Source: Pseudomonas sp. B21-028 | GTDB lineage: Bacteria; Pseudomonadota; Gammaproteobacteria; Pseudomonadales; Pseudomonadaceae | Length of the DNA stretch: 64,000 nt | NCBI RefSeq assembly: GCF_024749045.1 | Contig: NZ_CP087184.1 | Coordinates: forward strand, 3,286,001 to 3,350,000 | Reading direction: 5' to 3' | Shown: in pieces, positions 52,567 to 62,466 of the stretch | Numbering within the stretch: position 1 is the first letter of the stretch | Layout of the letters: each line of letters begins with the position of its first letter | Made by a program: the position numbers and the translations under genes | Notes under the pieces: model-generated | What the model was told of the DNA's origin: nothing | The model's input: the letters and a program-made list of their open reading frames with translations, nothing else | Databases searched by the model: none

Positions 52567-53604
52567 CTACTTGGCCGCCCAGGCGTTGAAACGTTGCTCC
52601 AGCTGATCGCCATGGTCGGCCCAGAACGTCGCATCCATTGCCACTTGCCTGGCCAGGTTGGTCTCGTCGGTGGGCATGTTGCTACGGCGGGCGGCATCCA
52701 CCAGCGGCACGGCGGCGCGGTTCACCGGCCCGTAGGCGATCTGTTGGGCGTAGGCTTTTTGCGCGTCGGTCTGCAAGATGAACTGGATAAAGCGCAGGCC
52801 CTCCTGGGCGTTGGTCGCGCCTTTGGGAATGGCAAAGGCATCCATGTCGTAGATACCGCCATTCCAGACCACGCGCAGACTGCTCTCGTTCTGCACCGCT
52901 GCGATGCGACCATTGTAGGCCGAGCTCATCACGACATCGCCGGATGCCAGGTATTGCGGCGGCTGAGCGCCTGCTTCCCACCATTGAATGTTCGGCTTCA
53001 ACTGGTCGAGTTTATGGAAGGCGCGATCCTGCCCTTCTCGGGTGCCGAGCACTTTGTAGACATCCTGGGGGGCGACACCGTCAGCCATCAAGGCGAACTC
53101 CAGGGTGTACATGGCGCCCTTGCGCAAGCCACGCTTGCCGGGAAATTTTTCGGTATCCCAGAAATCCACCCAGCCGGTCGGTGCTGTCTTGAGCTTGTCG
53201 GCGTTATAGGCGAGCACTGTCGACCACACGAAGAAGCCCACCCCACACGGTTGCACAGCACCTTCCAGAAGGTCGGGGACGAGTTTGGCGATCTCCGGCT
53301 GAGTGCCGATTTCCTCCAGCATGCCCTGGTCACAAGCGCGAGCCAGCTCGGGCATTTCCATCTCGACAACATCCCAGGAGACGCTGCCGGTATCGACCTG
53401 CACCTTTATTTTCGCCATTTCACCGTTGAATTCATCGACGACGATACGGCTGCCGGTCTTCTGCATGTAAGGCTCGTAGAACGCCTTGACCTGCGCGACC
53501 TTGTTGGCACCACCGTGGGACACAACGGTCAGGTCGGCATGCGCTTGTATGGCGGCAGCACAGCCCAGGGCAAGTATGAGTGTGGTACTCAGGATTTTCT
53601 GCAT
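52567..53604 (-). CDS. Polyamine-type (PotD-like) ABC substrate-binding protein, no transporter nearby
   Basis: A 345-residue periplasmic binding protein: signal peptide residues 1-23 (ending AHA), LTVVSHGGANKVAQVKAFYEPY, DVVEMEMPELARACDQGMLEEI, and GVGFFVWSTVLAYNADKLK, all typical of the spermidine/putrescine family. No cognate ATPase or permease is in the window. The ATG at 53604 follows a 210-base gap in which I see no gene. It is the last gene of the leftward catabolic run. Confidence 0.9.
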   Translation of the reverse strand: MQKILSTTLILALGCAAAIQAHADLTVVSHGGANKVAQVKAFYEPYMQKTGSRIVVDEFNGEMAKIKVQVDTGSVSWDVVEMEMPELARACDQGMLEEIGTQPEIAKLVPDLLEGAVQPCGVGFFVWSTVLAYNADKLKTAPTGWVDFWDTEKFPGKRGLRKGAMYTLEFALMADGVAPQDVYKVLGTREGQDRAFHKLDQLKPNIQWWEAGAQPPQYLASGDVVMSSAYNGRIAAVQNESSLRVVWNGGIYDMDAFAIPKGATNAQEGLRFIQFILQTDAQKAYAQQIAYGPVNRAAVPLVDAARRSNMPTDETNLARQVAMDATFWADHGDQLEQRFNAWAAK

Positions 53605-53813
53605 TGTTATTGTCTCCGATGAGCCTGGAAAGCCTCCCACGCAAGGAGGCAGCGCCGGGTGCGAGCCTGGTCGCTGACCCGGTACGCCGATGTCCAGTTT
53701 TGAAGACCTGGGCAGTGCCCGACAATTAGGCTGAACAATGATTTGAACGCCAACGCTCATACGTCCGTACAAGAGCCTCCACCAAACGGATGAAGGCATC
53801 CCAGTTGCCGGCC

Positions 53814-54158
53814 TCACGGCATGATCAGGAAACTCTTGCGCACGGTTTCGCGGATGTCCCATACGCCGTGACAGTTCGCCGGAAACAACACCGCATCGCC
53901 GGCCCGCAGCTCGATGGGCTCGCCTTCGTCCGGAATGAAAACACAGTGACCGGCAACGAAATGACTGAACTCACGCGCCAGCACCTGGCGGCGCCAGCGT
54001 CCCGGTGAACACTCCCAGACACCGGTCAGCAGGGCGTCCGGTCCCTCCACGGCATGGGTGGCGGTGCTCGCCACGGGGCTGTCGATGGGTTCGCGTACCG
54101 GGACAGCGGCAGGCAGGGCAAGATCGGCGATACTCGCCAACACAATCGGTTGCGGCAT
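53814..54158 (-). CDS. Cupin domain protein
   Basis: A 114-residue single-cupin protein (Cupin_3-like): EFSHFVAGHCVFIPDEGEPIELRAGDAVLFPANCHGVWDI covers both cupin motifs, of which HFVAGHC and NCHGVWD hold possible metal ligands. Such proteins often accompany FAD-dependent amine oxidases. AAGGAGA precedes the ATG. It lies 15 bases after the FAD oxidoreductase gene. Confidence 0.85.
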   Translation of the reverse strand: MPQPIVLASIADLALPAAVPVREPIDSPVASTATHAVEGPDALLTGVWECSPGRWRRQVLAREFSHFVAGHCVFIPDEGEPIELRAGDAVLFPANCHGVWDIRETVRKSFLIMP

Positions 54159-54173
54159 AACGGTCTCCTTGGT

Positions 54174-55559
54174 TTATAGGTTCTTGTCTTCCAATCCCGC
54201 CGGCGCCAGGCCGGCGAGTGCACGGTCCAGCCAGGCAGGGCTGCGATTGTCCGCTTCGGCCGCTTCCTTGCGCTGCACCGCACCGCGCACCATCAACCCA
54301 CCGACATATCGAAATGGCTCCGGCGGAAACAGCTTCGGCTTGCGCCCGACCAACCCGCAATGGCTCCATTCGTCATCCAGCCCCAGCGCCAGGCTGGCGA
54401 GAATACGGCCGCCCAGACGGCTCGGCCCAACGCCATTGCCGCTCCAGCCAATGCCGTACACGATGTTCGGTGCGCCCTCCAAGTGACCAAACACCGGAAG
54501 GCTATCGAACGTCCGGTCGATGGGACCGCACCACGCATGCGTAACCGGTACGTCACTGAGGTGCGGATAAGTGCGCCGGAAATCCTGCTCGGTGTCCTGG
54601 CTGAGTTGCGGATTGTCGTCGTAACTGGCATCCACCCGGCTCCCATAGCTGATCATCCCGGTGCCCTTGCCGAACGCGATTCGCCCGTCCTGGGTGGTGC
54701 GGTAGTAGTCGACCATCAGTTGCGAATCGGTGATGGCCTCGCCGCCTGTCCAGCCAATCGACTCCAGGCGATCGGGAATCGGCGCGGTAGCGACAATTGT
54801 GCTGGTCACCGGCAAGACCGTGCGCCGCAGCTCCGGGATCGCCGCCGCCCACGCGTTGTTGGCCAGCACGACACTCTGCGCAGCAATCCGCCCCTTCGGC
54901 ACCTGCAACACGGCAGGCTTGCCACGCTCCAGGCCAATCATGGGGGTGTTCTCGAAGATCTTGATGCCCTTCTCCAACGCCACACGGCGCAGGCCGCGCA
55001 CCAAGCGCGCCGGTTGCACGGTGGCGTTGCTGATCTCCAGCACACCTTCCAGATGCATCGGTGAGCCGGTTCGACGGGCGACTTCGCGATTGGACAACGG
55101 CATGTACACCGCTTCGCCAAGTCGTTGGCAGGTCTGCAGGACATCGTTCCACGCCCCCCGCTGAGCATCGCTGGTGGCCGTCCACAACCAACCGGCGCGA
55201 CGAAAATGAGCGTCGATCCCATGGGCCGCGCAGAACGCCTCGATCTCACCGATGGCCGCCGCCGAGGCGCGCGCCAGGCGCACCGCCTCATCCTTGCCAC
55301 ACTGGGCCGACAGCGAACTGATCTTTGGCCACCAGGACATGACGAAACCGCCATTGCGACCAGAAGCGCCACCACCACAGATATCCTGTTCGATGATCGC
55401 AATCCGGCAGGCCGAATCTTTTTCCAGCAACTGCAAGGCTGTCCATAGTCCAACGAAGCCACCGCCGACGATGGCTACATCCACGGACAGATTGCCCTCC
55501 AAGGCAGTCAGCGGAGTCAGCTCGGAGGCAATTTCCTCCAACCATAAGGAACGTTTCAT
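54174..55559 (-). CDS. FAD-dependent amine oxidoreductase (DAO family)
   Basis: A 461-residue flavoprotein of the DAO family, like gamma-glutamylputrescine oxidase. The FAD motif VAIVGGGFVGLWTALQL is near residue 30, GASGRNGGFVMSWW near 65, and the C-terminal FAD strand is IVYGIGWSGNGVGPSRLGG. It oxidises a secondary or primary amine to an imine or aldehyde with release of peroxide. It is encoded with cupin and binding-protein genes and, upstream, SDR and aldehyde dehydrogenase genes. Confidence 0.9.
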   Translation of the reverse strand: MKRSLWLEEIASELTPLTALEGNLSVDVAIVGGGFVGLWTALQLLEKDSACRIAIIEQDICGGGASGRNGGFVMSWWPKISSLSAQCGKDEAVRLARASAAAIGEIEAFCAAHGIDAHFRRAGWLWTATSDAQRGAWNDVLQTCQRLGEAVYMPLSNREVARRTGSPMHLEGVLEISNATVQPARLVRGLRRVALEKGIKIFENTPMIGLERGKPAVLQVPKGRIAAQSVVLANNAWAAAIPELRRTVLPVTSTIVATAPIPDRLESIGWTGGEAITDSQLMVDYYRTTQDGRIAFGKGTGMISYGSRVDASYDDNPQLSQDTEQDFRRTYPHLSDVPVTHAWCGPIDRTFDSLPVFGHLEGAPNIVYGIGWSGNGVGPSRLGGRILASLALGLDDEWSHCGLVGRKPKLFPPEPFRYVGGLMVRGAVQRKEAAEADNRSPAWLDRALAGLAPAGLEDKNL

Positions 55560-55639
55560 TTACGAATTCCATTAACAGCGATTGATACAACTACATTCAG
55601 CCCTCGAACAGGCGGAAACAATCGTCTATTCAATTCAAA

Positions 55640-55659
55640 TGTATGAGCTGGCTCATACA
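55640..55659. promoter_or_regulatory. Palindrome between SDR and FAD oxidoreductase genes
   Basis: TGTATGAGC-TG-GCTCATACA is an exact 9-2-9 inverted repeat, 81 bases upstream of the FAD oxidoreductase start and 11 bases beyond the SDR stop. It is AT-balanced and not followed by a long T tract, so an operator for an internal promoter is likelier than a terminator. Confidence 0.5.
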
Positions 55660-55669
55660 AAGATATGAC

Positions 55670-56434
55670 TCACCCCAAATGCCCCGCTGTGGCGCCACCA
55701 TCAATGGCGTAAAGCGCACCATTGGTGTACGACGCCTCGTCCGAAGCCAAGTGGAAAATTGCCTTTGCCACTTCCGACGGCAGCGCAAAGCGGCCCAACG
55801 GCACCTCTTTCGCATAAGCCTGCATCTCGGCCACCGGGTCTTCAGCCTCGGCAAATAAACTGCCCATCATCGGTGTCTGGACGAACCCCGGGCACACCAG
55901 GTTCGAACGAATGCCGTATGAGCCGTAGTCCAGGGCCAGACACCGCACCAGGCCCAGCACGCCATGTTTGGAGGCACAGTAAGCCGCATACCCGGAAGCC
56001 CCCCGCACCGAAGCATCCGAGCCGACCGCAACAAAGGCGCCCTTTCGCTGTTCAAGGAAAATCGGCATCGCGTACTTCGCCGTCAGCCAGACTCCAGTGA
56101 GATTGATGCCAAGGGTGAAGTCCCATCCTTCCTGCTCCAGGTCATGCACCAACCCCGTGCGCGCAACACCTGCGCAGGCGGCGACTGCATGCAAGGGAAT
56201 GCCGTGCTTTGCGACGAGTTCGAACGCGCTGCGTACCTGCGCTTCATCGCGTACATCCACAACCTGGCCCTGGATTTTTTCAGCCCCTATCAGCGCTGCC
56301 GTGCCAGCCAGACCTGCCTCGGAAATATCACAACCCACCACGTAATAACCTTGGCGCGCGAACTCGGCAGCGGTGGCTTGGCCGATTCCTGAACCAGCGC
56401 CGGTGACCAGAACAGCTGCAATAAAATTGTTCAT
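55670..56434 (-). CDS. Short-chain dehydrogenase/reductase
   Basis: A 254-residue classical SDR: TGAGSGIGQATA cofactor motif at residues 11-22, AACAGVARTG, catalytic Ser in VGSDASVRG, and Tyr near 152 / Lys near 156 in YAAYCASKHG. It oxidises or reduces an alcohol/ketone with NAD(P). The ATG at 56434 has GAGGAG six bases upstream; the ATG at 56440 is too close to that site. Confidence 0.92.
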   Translation of the reverse strand: MNNFIAAVLVTGAGSGIGQATAAEFARQGYYVVGCDISEAGLAGTAALIGAEKIQGQVVDVRDEAQVRSAFELVAKHGIPLHAVAACAGVARTGLVHDLEQEGWDFTLGINLTGVWLTAKYAMPIFLEQRKGAFVAVGSDASVRGASGYAAYCASKHGVLGLVRCLALDYGSYGIRSNLVCPGFVQTPMMGSLFAEAEDPVAEMQAYAKEVPLGRFALPSEVAKAIFHLASDEASYTNGALYAIDGGATAGHLG

Positions 56435-56500
56435 CGTCATCTCCTCGAAACCAACAGCGGCTCCAGGCGTTACGTGAGAGACCTCACCGGCGCTGCAGAC

Positions 56501-57901
56501 CTACTTTCTGACGGCGTCCACCACGGTGAAGCCGAGAAAGGCCATGACGGTCAACAGCACCATGATGTAAGGCAGTGCGCCAAACACGCCGCCGGGATTG
56601 GCCGCGAAGTTGTAGATCAGCAATGCGATGAACACCGCGACACCCAGCCCGATGGCAACGACCGTACCTGGCCTGGATTGACCGTCGATCCTGATTTCCC
56701 TGATGGCGCCAAAGCCGAGCAGCACGTAGGGCGCAATCCAGAACAGCGAATAGAGGGTCGACAAATAGGCGGTCGATTGCAGCGGCGGCGTTGCAGCCAG
56801 AAGCTGCAAGGCGACAGGAATGCAGGCAGCTGCCAGCGTCATCAGCACCGTTGAACCGGTAGGTGAACCGAACCGGGGATGGATCCTGGAGAAAATCTGC
56901 GGGATGAAGCGGTCGACCGATGCCGTCGCGAACACCCGGCTGCCGTAGTTCATGAAGGCCACGAGGCTTGCGAACGTAGCGGCGCCCAACAGGAAATCGA
57001 TGGGCAGTTGCAGGAACTCTATGCCGGCGGCCGTGGCCAGGATCTGCGTGGGTGACTGACCGTTACCCAACGCTTCAAGGTTTTGCCCCATCAAGGGCGC
57101 ACTCAGAACCAGGATGGCGACGAATGCCAGCCCGGTGATCAGCAACACGTTGCGCAGCAGCAGCGGTACATTCTTTTTCGGGTTGTCCGTTTCGGCCGCG
57201 AGCGCTGACAGCGCATCGCAGCCCACGAAATAGGCCAATGCAACAATGGTTCCCTCGGCCAGGCTCGACAGGGATGTTCCCTGCAAAGTCAGCTGCGCTT
57301 GCAGGTCTATTCCGGTTTTCGACGCAGCCATGACGGTCACGATGGCGAGCAGCGGCACCGGGAGAAACGACAACCAGGCCGTGATCGAAATCGAAGCGTC
57401 CAGCCCCCGCCAGGTCAAGATGCCGGCCAGGATGGAAATGAGGATGGCCGTCGCGGCCTGGAACCAGCCTGACAGCGCAAACGTCACGCCGACGCTATGC
57501 AGGAAACTGCTGCTGAACGTCACGAAGCAAGCGGACAGCGCCGCACAGACCATCAGGAATCCCACCAGATAGGATGCCGCAACCACGCGTTGGGGTAACC
57601 GTCCCAGAGAGATCCCCACATAAGACAACAGCGAGCCGGTCACTACGTATTTGCGGGCGAACACGTTCACCGCTGCCGTCATGCAAAGTGCGGCCAGCAA
57701 CGCGAGCGCCATCGCCAGCCATGAGGCGTTGCCCGCATACAACGGCATCGATCCCGCCGCGATAGCGGCGCTTGGTCCCAGCTGTTGTCCGGAGAGTCCC
57801 AGGAGGGTCACGCGGGTTAACGATACCTTCTGTTCAGCGCCGGGCAGGCTCTCCCCGATGACGGGGTCGCCAGTGCCGAATGAAGTATCTGCCTGAGTCA
57901 T
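56501..57901 (-). CDS. APC family amino acid permease
   Basis: A 466-residue inner-membrane permease of the APC superfamily: LGLSGQQLGPSAAIAAGSMPLY near residue 35, TVLMTLAAACIPVAL late, and YFVGCDALSALAAETDNPKKNVP, the APC segment before helix 7. It would import an amino acid or amine. It lies between the NCS1 permease and SDR genes, 48 bases after the former. Confidence 0.88.
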   Translation of the reverse strand: MTQADTSFGTGDPVIGESLPGAEQKVSLTRVTLLGLSGQQLGPSAAIAAGSMPLYAGNASWLAMALALLAALCMTAAVNVFARKYVVTGSLLSYVGISLGRLPQRVVAASYLVGFLMVCAALSACFVTFSSSFLHSVGVTFALSGWFQAATAILISILAGILTWRGLDASISITAWLSFLPVPLLAIVTVMAASKTGIDLQAQLTLQGTSLSSLAEGTIVALAYFVGCDALSALAAETDNPKKNVPLLLRNVLLITGLAFVAILVLSAPLMGQNLEALGNGQSPTQILATAAGIEFLQLPIDFLLGAATFASLVAFMNYGSRVFATASVDRFIPQIFSRIHPRFGSPTGSTVLMTLAAACIPVALQLLAATPPLQSTAYLSTLYSLFWIAPYVLLGFGAIREIRIDGQSRPGTVVAIGLGVAVFIALLIYNFAANPGGVFGALPYIMVLLTVMAFLGFTVVDAVRK

Positions 57902-57949
57902 TATTATTGTCCCGTCAGGTGAACGCCTGGGCTGATGCCCGCTGTGTGG

Positions 57950-59419
57950 CTAAACGATCGGAGCGGCATCGCGGTCAAGGTTGTCGTCGGCGGTGCTGAT
58001 CACTTCAAACTCTGTCTTCAGGTCTAGGTTCAAACAGAACAGCCAATAGAGCATCGCGCCGACAGGAATGCCGACGAAAAAGGCGTAGTCGACACCACCG
58101 AAATATCGGGCGATGGGGCCTTGGTAGAACGACAGATACATGAACGGAATCATCGCCAGGAAGGACAGGACATAAGCGGCGATGCCCCGCCAGTTCCACT
58201 TTCCGTAGATGCCCCGCACGTTGAAGATTTCCCTGACCGAGTAGCGGCCTTTCCGGACGATGAAATAGTCCACCAGGTTGATCGCCGTCCAGGGCGCCAT
58301 CAGATAGGCCAACACCGCCAGGACCGTATAGAAGGTGGTATTCAGGAAGTCTGCGGGCAGCAGGACCCCGACTAATGTCGCAGTCACCCCGATCAGCGCA
58401 ATGGCCTTGATTCTCAGCGCTCTGCTGGGAGACGTCGGCAGCACACTGTCCAATGCAGTGATCAACGTCAGCGCCCCTCCGTAGGCGCACATGCCATTGA
58501 AGATCAGCAGTGCAATACCACCGACCGTCAGCACGACGGCACCAAAGCCGGGATAGACCAGATCGCCCGATAGCTGCAAACCCAAGGTAATGGCTTCTTT
58601 CGGATACAACGCGGCGCTCATGGCACCGACCGCTTCCATGCCGAACACACCCAGCCCGGCGCCCAGGCCGGTGTAGGCAATAATGGATCGATGACTGGTG
58701 GTGGGCGGCATGTAGCGCGAATAGTCAGAGACAAAGAACGCCCATGACAGTTGATAGGCCAACGCGGCAGAGGTGACCATCAGAAAGGGAGTGAACTGGA
58801 AGCTGCCGGCCAGGCTGAACAAGCCATCTGGAAGATGACCACCGTACAAAAGCCCCGCAACGTAGATCAGCAACACCACGACCAGGACAAAGGTCGTGTA
58901 GCGTTGCCCCACGTGCAGCAGGTTGTAGCCGAAGATCGCTACTGCAATCGATACCAGACCCAATACAACGCCGCCGGTAGTCGCTGAGCTCAAACTCAAT
59001 TGTTCCGCCGTGGCGCCCATCAGGTTCACGTTCAAGACGATGTAGCCCCAATAGACCAACACCGCCACGAGCCATATGAACAATGCGCCATAGCGACCGA
59101 ATTGAGGTCGGGTCTGCACCATCTGCGGCAGCCCCAGGTGCGGACCCTGGCTCGCATGCGCGGCGACAGGCAGCGTGCCAAGGAAGGTCCCCAGGGCCAG
59201 GCCGATCAAGGTCCAGGCCAGGTTGAGTCCAAGGGCAATTCCGATGGCGCCGGTTGCCAGGCTGAGTAGCTGGGCACTGCCGGCGAACCAGATGGTGGCC
59301 TGATCTCCCAGGCGACCGTGCCGCTCACTCAAGGGTACATAATCGATGGATCTTGACTCCACCAGCGTCGCGCGGCTTTCAAGGCCGGTCGCACGCTCAG
59401 TCCCGATATTCTTGTTCAT
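57950..59419 (-). CDS. NCS1/purine-cytosine-permease-like transporter
   Basis: A 489-residue permease: DQATIWFAGSAQLLSLATGAIG near residue 38, GLPQMVQTRPQFGRYGALF, WAFFVSDYSRYMPP mid-protein and APWTAINLVDYFIVRKGRYS late, all matching NCS1-type cytosine or hydantoin permeases. A second such gene at 24.5 kb is only distantly similar. The ATG at 59419 is used. A 169-base gap upstream carries a 12-bp imperfect hairpin at 59486-59522. Confidence 0.88.
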   Translation of the reverse strand: MNKNIGTERATGLESRATLVESRSIDYVPLSERHGRLGDQATIWFAGSAQLLSLATGAIGIALGLNLAWTLIGLALGTFLGTLPVAAHASQGPHLGLPQMVQTRPQFGRYGALFIWLVAVLVYWGYIVLNVNLMGATAEQLSLSSATTGGVVLGLVSIAVAIFGYNLLHVGQRYTTFVLVVVLLIYVAGLLYGGHLPDGLFSLAGSFQFTPFLMVTSAALAYQLSWAFFVSDYSRYMPPTTSHRSIIAYTGLGAGLGVFGMEAVGAMSAALYPKEAITLGLQLSGDLVYPGFGAVVLTVGGIALLIFNGMCAYGGALTLITALDSVLPTSPSRALRIKAIALIGVTATLVGVLLPADFLNTTFYTVLAVLAYLMAPWTAINLVDYFIVRKGRYSVREIFNVRGIYGKWNWRGIAAYVLSFLAMIPFMYLSFYQGPIARYFGGVDYAFFVGIPVGAMLYWLFCLNLDLKTEFEVISTADDNLDRDAAPIV

Positions 59420-59588
59420 GATGCCAACGCTCCACGATTTGCTTGCGCATAAAGTTCTTGTTGTTCGTGTGAGTTCACGCGGGAAGGGAGTTGCGCTAGA
59501 CGTCAGGAACAGCGCAGCTCCCGTGCGCAGGGAAGGAAGGCTTCGATACCCTCCTCTCACCGCACAGCACTAATGAAACGTGGCTGAC

Positions 59589-61043
59589 TCAGATGTCCGG
59601 GCGGGTGTACGGAAACCACCAACCCTGCACGCTTGGCTTGAACTGCATATGCACGTGTTTCACGTCCGTGAAGGCATTGATGCCATCCAGGCCAAGCTCT
59701 CGGCCCAACCCCGACATTTTCTTGCCGCCGAATGGCGCGGCAACGTTGTCCTTCAACGGATCGTTGATCCATACGTGGCCGCTGTCGATTTCGGTGGCAG
59801 CACGCATCGCCGACTCCAGGCTGGACGTGAAGATGCTCGAACCCAGACCAAAATCGCTGTTGTTGGCGTGCTCGATGGCGTCATCCAGCGAACGGATCCT
59901 GCAGAACGTCGCCTGCGGCCCGAACAGTTCATGGCGCGGCTGCTGCTTGTTCGGGTCGGTGATTTCAACAATCGTTGGCTGGAAGAAATGGCCCCGTGGG
60001 AAATCGACGCGCTTGCCGCCATGGCGAATTCTCGCGCCCAGACTCTGGAGATGAGCCAGACCGCCTTCGACGCCATTGAGCGCGGCCTTGTTGATCAGCG
60101 GACCAATGTCCACATCACCCAGTGGATCACCAATGCGCAGCCTGGAAACCGACTGGACGAGTGCCTCCATGAAGTCATCGTAGATTTTTTCATGGATGAA
60201 GAAGCGCTCGGAGCCCGTGCACACCTGGCCGCAGTTCAGGAACGCCGCAAACGTAGCGGCCTGCACGGCCATATCGAAATCGGCATCATCCAGGACGATG
60301 AACGGATCGGAGCTGCCCAACTCCAGCAGCAGTGGCTTCATCCGCTCGGTAGCGCCCTGCATGATTTTCTGACCGGTTGGCACCGAACCGGTGAATGCGA
60401 TCATGTGCGTGTCAGGGTGGGAAACCAGGTAGGCAGAGCCCTTGGCGCCGCAGGTCACGACGTTGAAAATGCCGGGTGGCAAATGGTCGAAGATCTTCGC
60501 CAACAGCAACGCAGTCATCGGCGTGACTTCGGAAGGCTTGATAATGCAGGTGTTGCCTGCCGCCAACGCCGCCGCCACCTGCCACGTCATCAGCAGAACC
60601 GGGAAGTTGAATGGCAGGATGCTGACGATGACGCCCAGCGGCTCACGCAATACCAGGTTCATCTGGCCCGCCATGTTCGGCTGGACAACCTGCCCACCTT
60701 GGGTACGGGCAACCTCGGCCAGATGACGGTAGGCATCGACACTCCACTCGACCTCATCGAGGCTTTCACGCAAGGGCTTGCCACTTTCCTGGGTGAGCAG
60801 GCGCGCCAGCTCCGGTGCATGTTCCCTGAGGCGAATCGCGCAGGTGTGCAGCAGTTCGGCGCGTTCGCCCGCCCCTATGCGAGCCCATTTGCGTTGTGCA
60901 GACTTGGCAGAAGCAACGACGGCATCCAGTTCGCCGGTGGTTGCCTCGGCGACTTCGGCAAATATCTCCTCCGTCGCCGGATTCTCTACTTGAATGGCGG
61001 CGCCTTGGCTTTTTACAAATTTGCCATCGTAATAAATGTTCAT
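59589..61043 (-). CDS. Aldehyde dehydrogenase, succinate-semialdehyde dehydrogenase-like
   Basis: A 484-residue aldehyde dehydrogenase of the Sad/SSADH type. Active-site Glu241 in LLLELGSSDPF (usually ELGGSDPF) and Cys275 in NCGQVCTGSERFF are present, and the APFGGKKMSGLGRELG end is normal. GGAG lies 7 bases before the ATG at 61043, so the TTG at 61049 is rejected. It probably oxidises the aldehyde released by the amine oxidase. Confidence 0.92.
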   Translation of the reverse strand: MNIYYDGKFVKSQGAAIQVENPATEEIFAEVAEATTGELDAVVASAKSAQRKWARIGAGERAELLHTCAIRLREHAPELARLLTQESGKPLRESLDEVEWSVDAYRHLAEVARTQGGQVVQPNMAGQMNLVLREPLGVIVSILPFNFPVLLMTWQVAAALAAGNTCIIKPSEVTPMTALLLAKIFDHLPPGIFNVVTCGAKGSAYLVSHPDTHMIAFTGSVPTGQKIMQGATERMKPLLLELGSSDPFIVLDDADFDMAVQAATFAAFLNCGQVCTGSERFFIHEKIYDDFMEALVQSVSRLRIGDPLGDVDIGPLINKAALNGVEGGLAHLQSLGARIRHGGKRVDFPRGHFFQPTIVEITDPNKQQPRHELFGPQATFCRIRSLDDAIEHANNSDFGLGSSIFTSSLESAMRAATEIDSGHVWINDPLKDNVAAPFGGKKMSGLGRELGLDGINAFTDVKHVHMQFKPSVQGWWFPYTRPDI

Positions 61044-61091
61044 CTTCAACTCCTGCTTCTTTTCTAAGTTTTATTGCACTTGAATGTCGAT

Positions 61092-62339
61092 TTACGAATA
61101 CGCGGGGCGCGCAGTGGCCACATGTTCACGGGCGAACAGGATGGTCATGATGTTCAATACGACCAGCGACACGGATGCGGCGATGAAGCCGTCGGTGTAT
61201 TGCCCCGTTACGTCCTTGATCACCCCCAGGGCCATCGGGTACACGACGCCACCGAGCAAAAAGCCCAGGCTCATGATGATGCCGTTGGCGGTGGCAGCCA
61301 GCTTGATGCCCACCGAGTCGGCGGCAAGGCAGTAGGCCAACGGGATACCGCCATAAGCGAACAAGCCGGAGATGGGCAGCATGGCGGCGAGCAAGGGGTA
61401 ATTTTTCATCGACAGCGCCGCAGCGCAGCCGAAGAAGGCTACGGTCATGCCCACGCCGGAAATCAGCATCAGGGGTTTGCGCCGACCCAGCCGGTCGGAC
61501 ATCAAGCCGAACGTCACCGCGCAAATCATGCCCACCAGTGGATACAGGGCACCGATCAGGCCGGCATCGCTCTCGCTCCAGCCGTTTTCTTCCATGAGGA
61601 TGGTGGGGACCCAATAGATGGCCACCGCGTAGGAACCCCAGACGCCCACCAGAAATACCGCGGCAACCAGCACGTTGCGGTGAGTCAGGGCCGCCATGAA
61701 GTCTCGGATGACAGATGACTTGCCGACCTCGGCCTGAGTCGCAGGTGTCGCGAAATGCCTGGGTTCTTTCAGGAAGAACAGGCTGACGAGCATTGTCACC
61801 ACCAGCGCAATGGCCCCCAGGGCAGAACCGTCACGCCATCCATAGGCATTCAGCACATGGGAATAGGCATAGAGAGCGAGCAGTGTGCCTATCCCGTCCG
61901 TTGCCAGCATGGCGCCCATGGCCACGCCGGTTTTGCCGGACTGCTCGAACCAGCGCAGCGCGAGGGTGTAAGGCCCGATGAACAAGAGTGGAATGCCGGC
62001 ACCGAGAAAGATGCGGGACATCAACATCGCTTCGAATGAAGGAACGTAGGCGAAGGCGACTTGCCCGATTGCGGAAATGAACAGACCCAGAACGGTGATC
62101 TTCTTGGCACCCCAGCGGTCGACCAGAATGCCGGCAAATGGAAGGATGATCCCGCCGGCCACTGCAGAAGCCGAAGCCAGCGTCCCCACCATCGTATAAG
62201 TCATGTTCAGATCGGTCATCATGGTGACGATCTGGGTTGAATAACCGACATAAGGTATGAAAATGGCAACGGTGGCCAGGAAGCACAAGCACAGTGCCAG
62301 CCATTTTCCCTGATCATTAACGGGACTGTAGCGGGACAT
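61092..62339 (-). CDS. MFS transporter
   Basis: A 415-residue major facilitator protein: ILVDRWGAKKITVLGLF after helix 2 and LMSDRLGRRKPLMLISG in the second half are the paired A-motifs, and FIPYVGYSTQIVTMMTDLNM opens it. The ATG at 62339 has GGAGA upstream. Probably an uptake system for the compound catabolised by the operon; substrate unknown. Confidence 0.88.
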   Translation of the reverse strand: MSRYSPVNDQGKWLALCLCFLATVAIFIPYVGYSTQIVTMMTDLNMTYTMVGTLASASAVAGGIILPFAGILVDRWGAKKITVLGLFISAIGQVAFAYVPSFEAMLMSRIFLGAGIPLLFIGPYTLALRWFEQSGKTGVAMGAMLATDGIGTLLALYAYSHVLNAYGWRDGSALGAIALVVTMLVSLFFLKEPRHFATPATQAEVGKSSVIRDFMAALTHRNVLVAAVFLVGVWGSYAVAIYWVPTILMEENGWSESDAGLIGALYPLVGMICAVTFGLMSDRLGRRKPLMLISGVGMTVAFFGCAAALSMKNYPLLAAMLPISGLFAYGGIPLAYCLAADSVGIKLAATANGIIMSLGFLLGGVVYPMALGVIKDVTGQYTDGFIAASVSLVVLNIMTILFAREHVATARPAYS

Positions 62340-62466
62340 GGTTTTCTCCATTATCTGAAGGGGCTGCAGGCACTCAAACTCCAATCCCTTGGGACACAGC
62401 CCCAAAGGATCACTTGAGCGTCTTGCTGTCCTTCGCTTTTTATTATGAGAAGCGCTGAATAACGTC

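Noticed and set aside
51847..53622. 591-codon rightward open frame over the MFS end and the PotD-like gene
   Set aside because: It runs across two convergent genes with clear family matches; its own translation is low-complexity His/Arg/Gly sequence without domain features.
59486..59522. Imperfect 12-bp hairpin upstream of the NCS1 gene as a riboswitch
   Set aside because: It is a single stem with a 13-base loop; no conserved riboswitch core could be recognised.
62380..62465. Possible terminator after the acetoacetate decarboxylase gene
   Set aside because: Two weak stems with bulges and no U tract on the leftward strand; the downstream MFS gene is probably co-transcribed.
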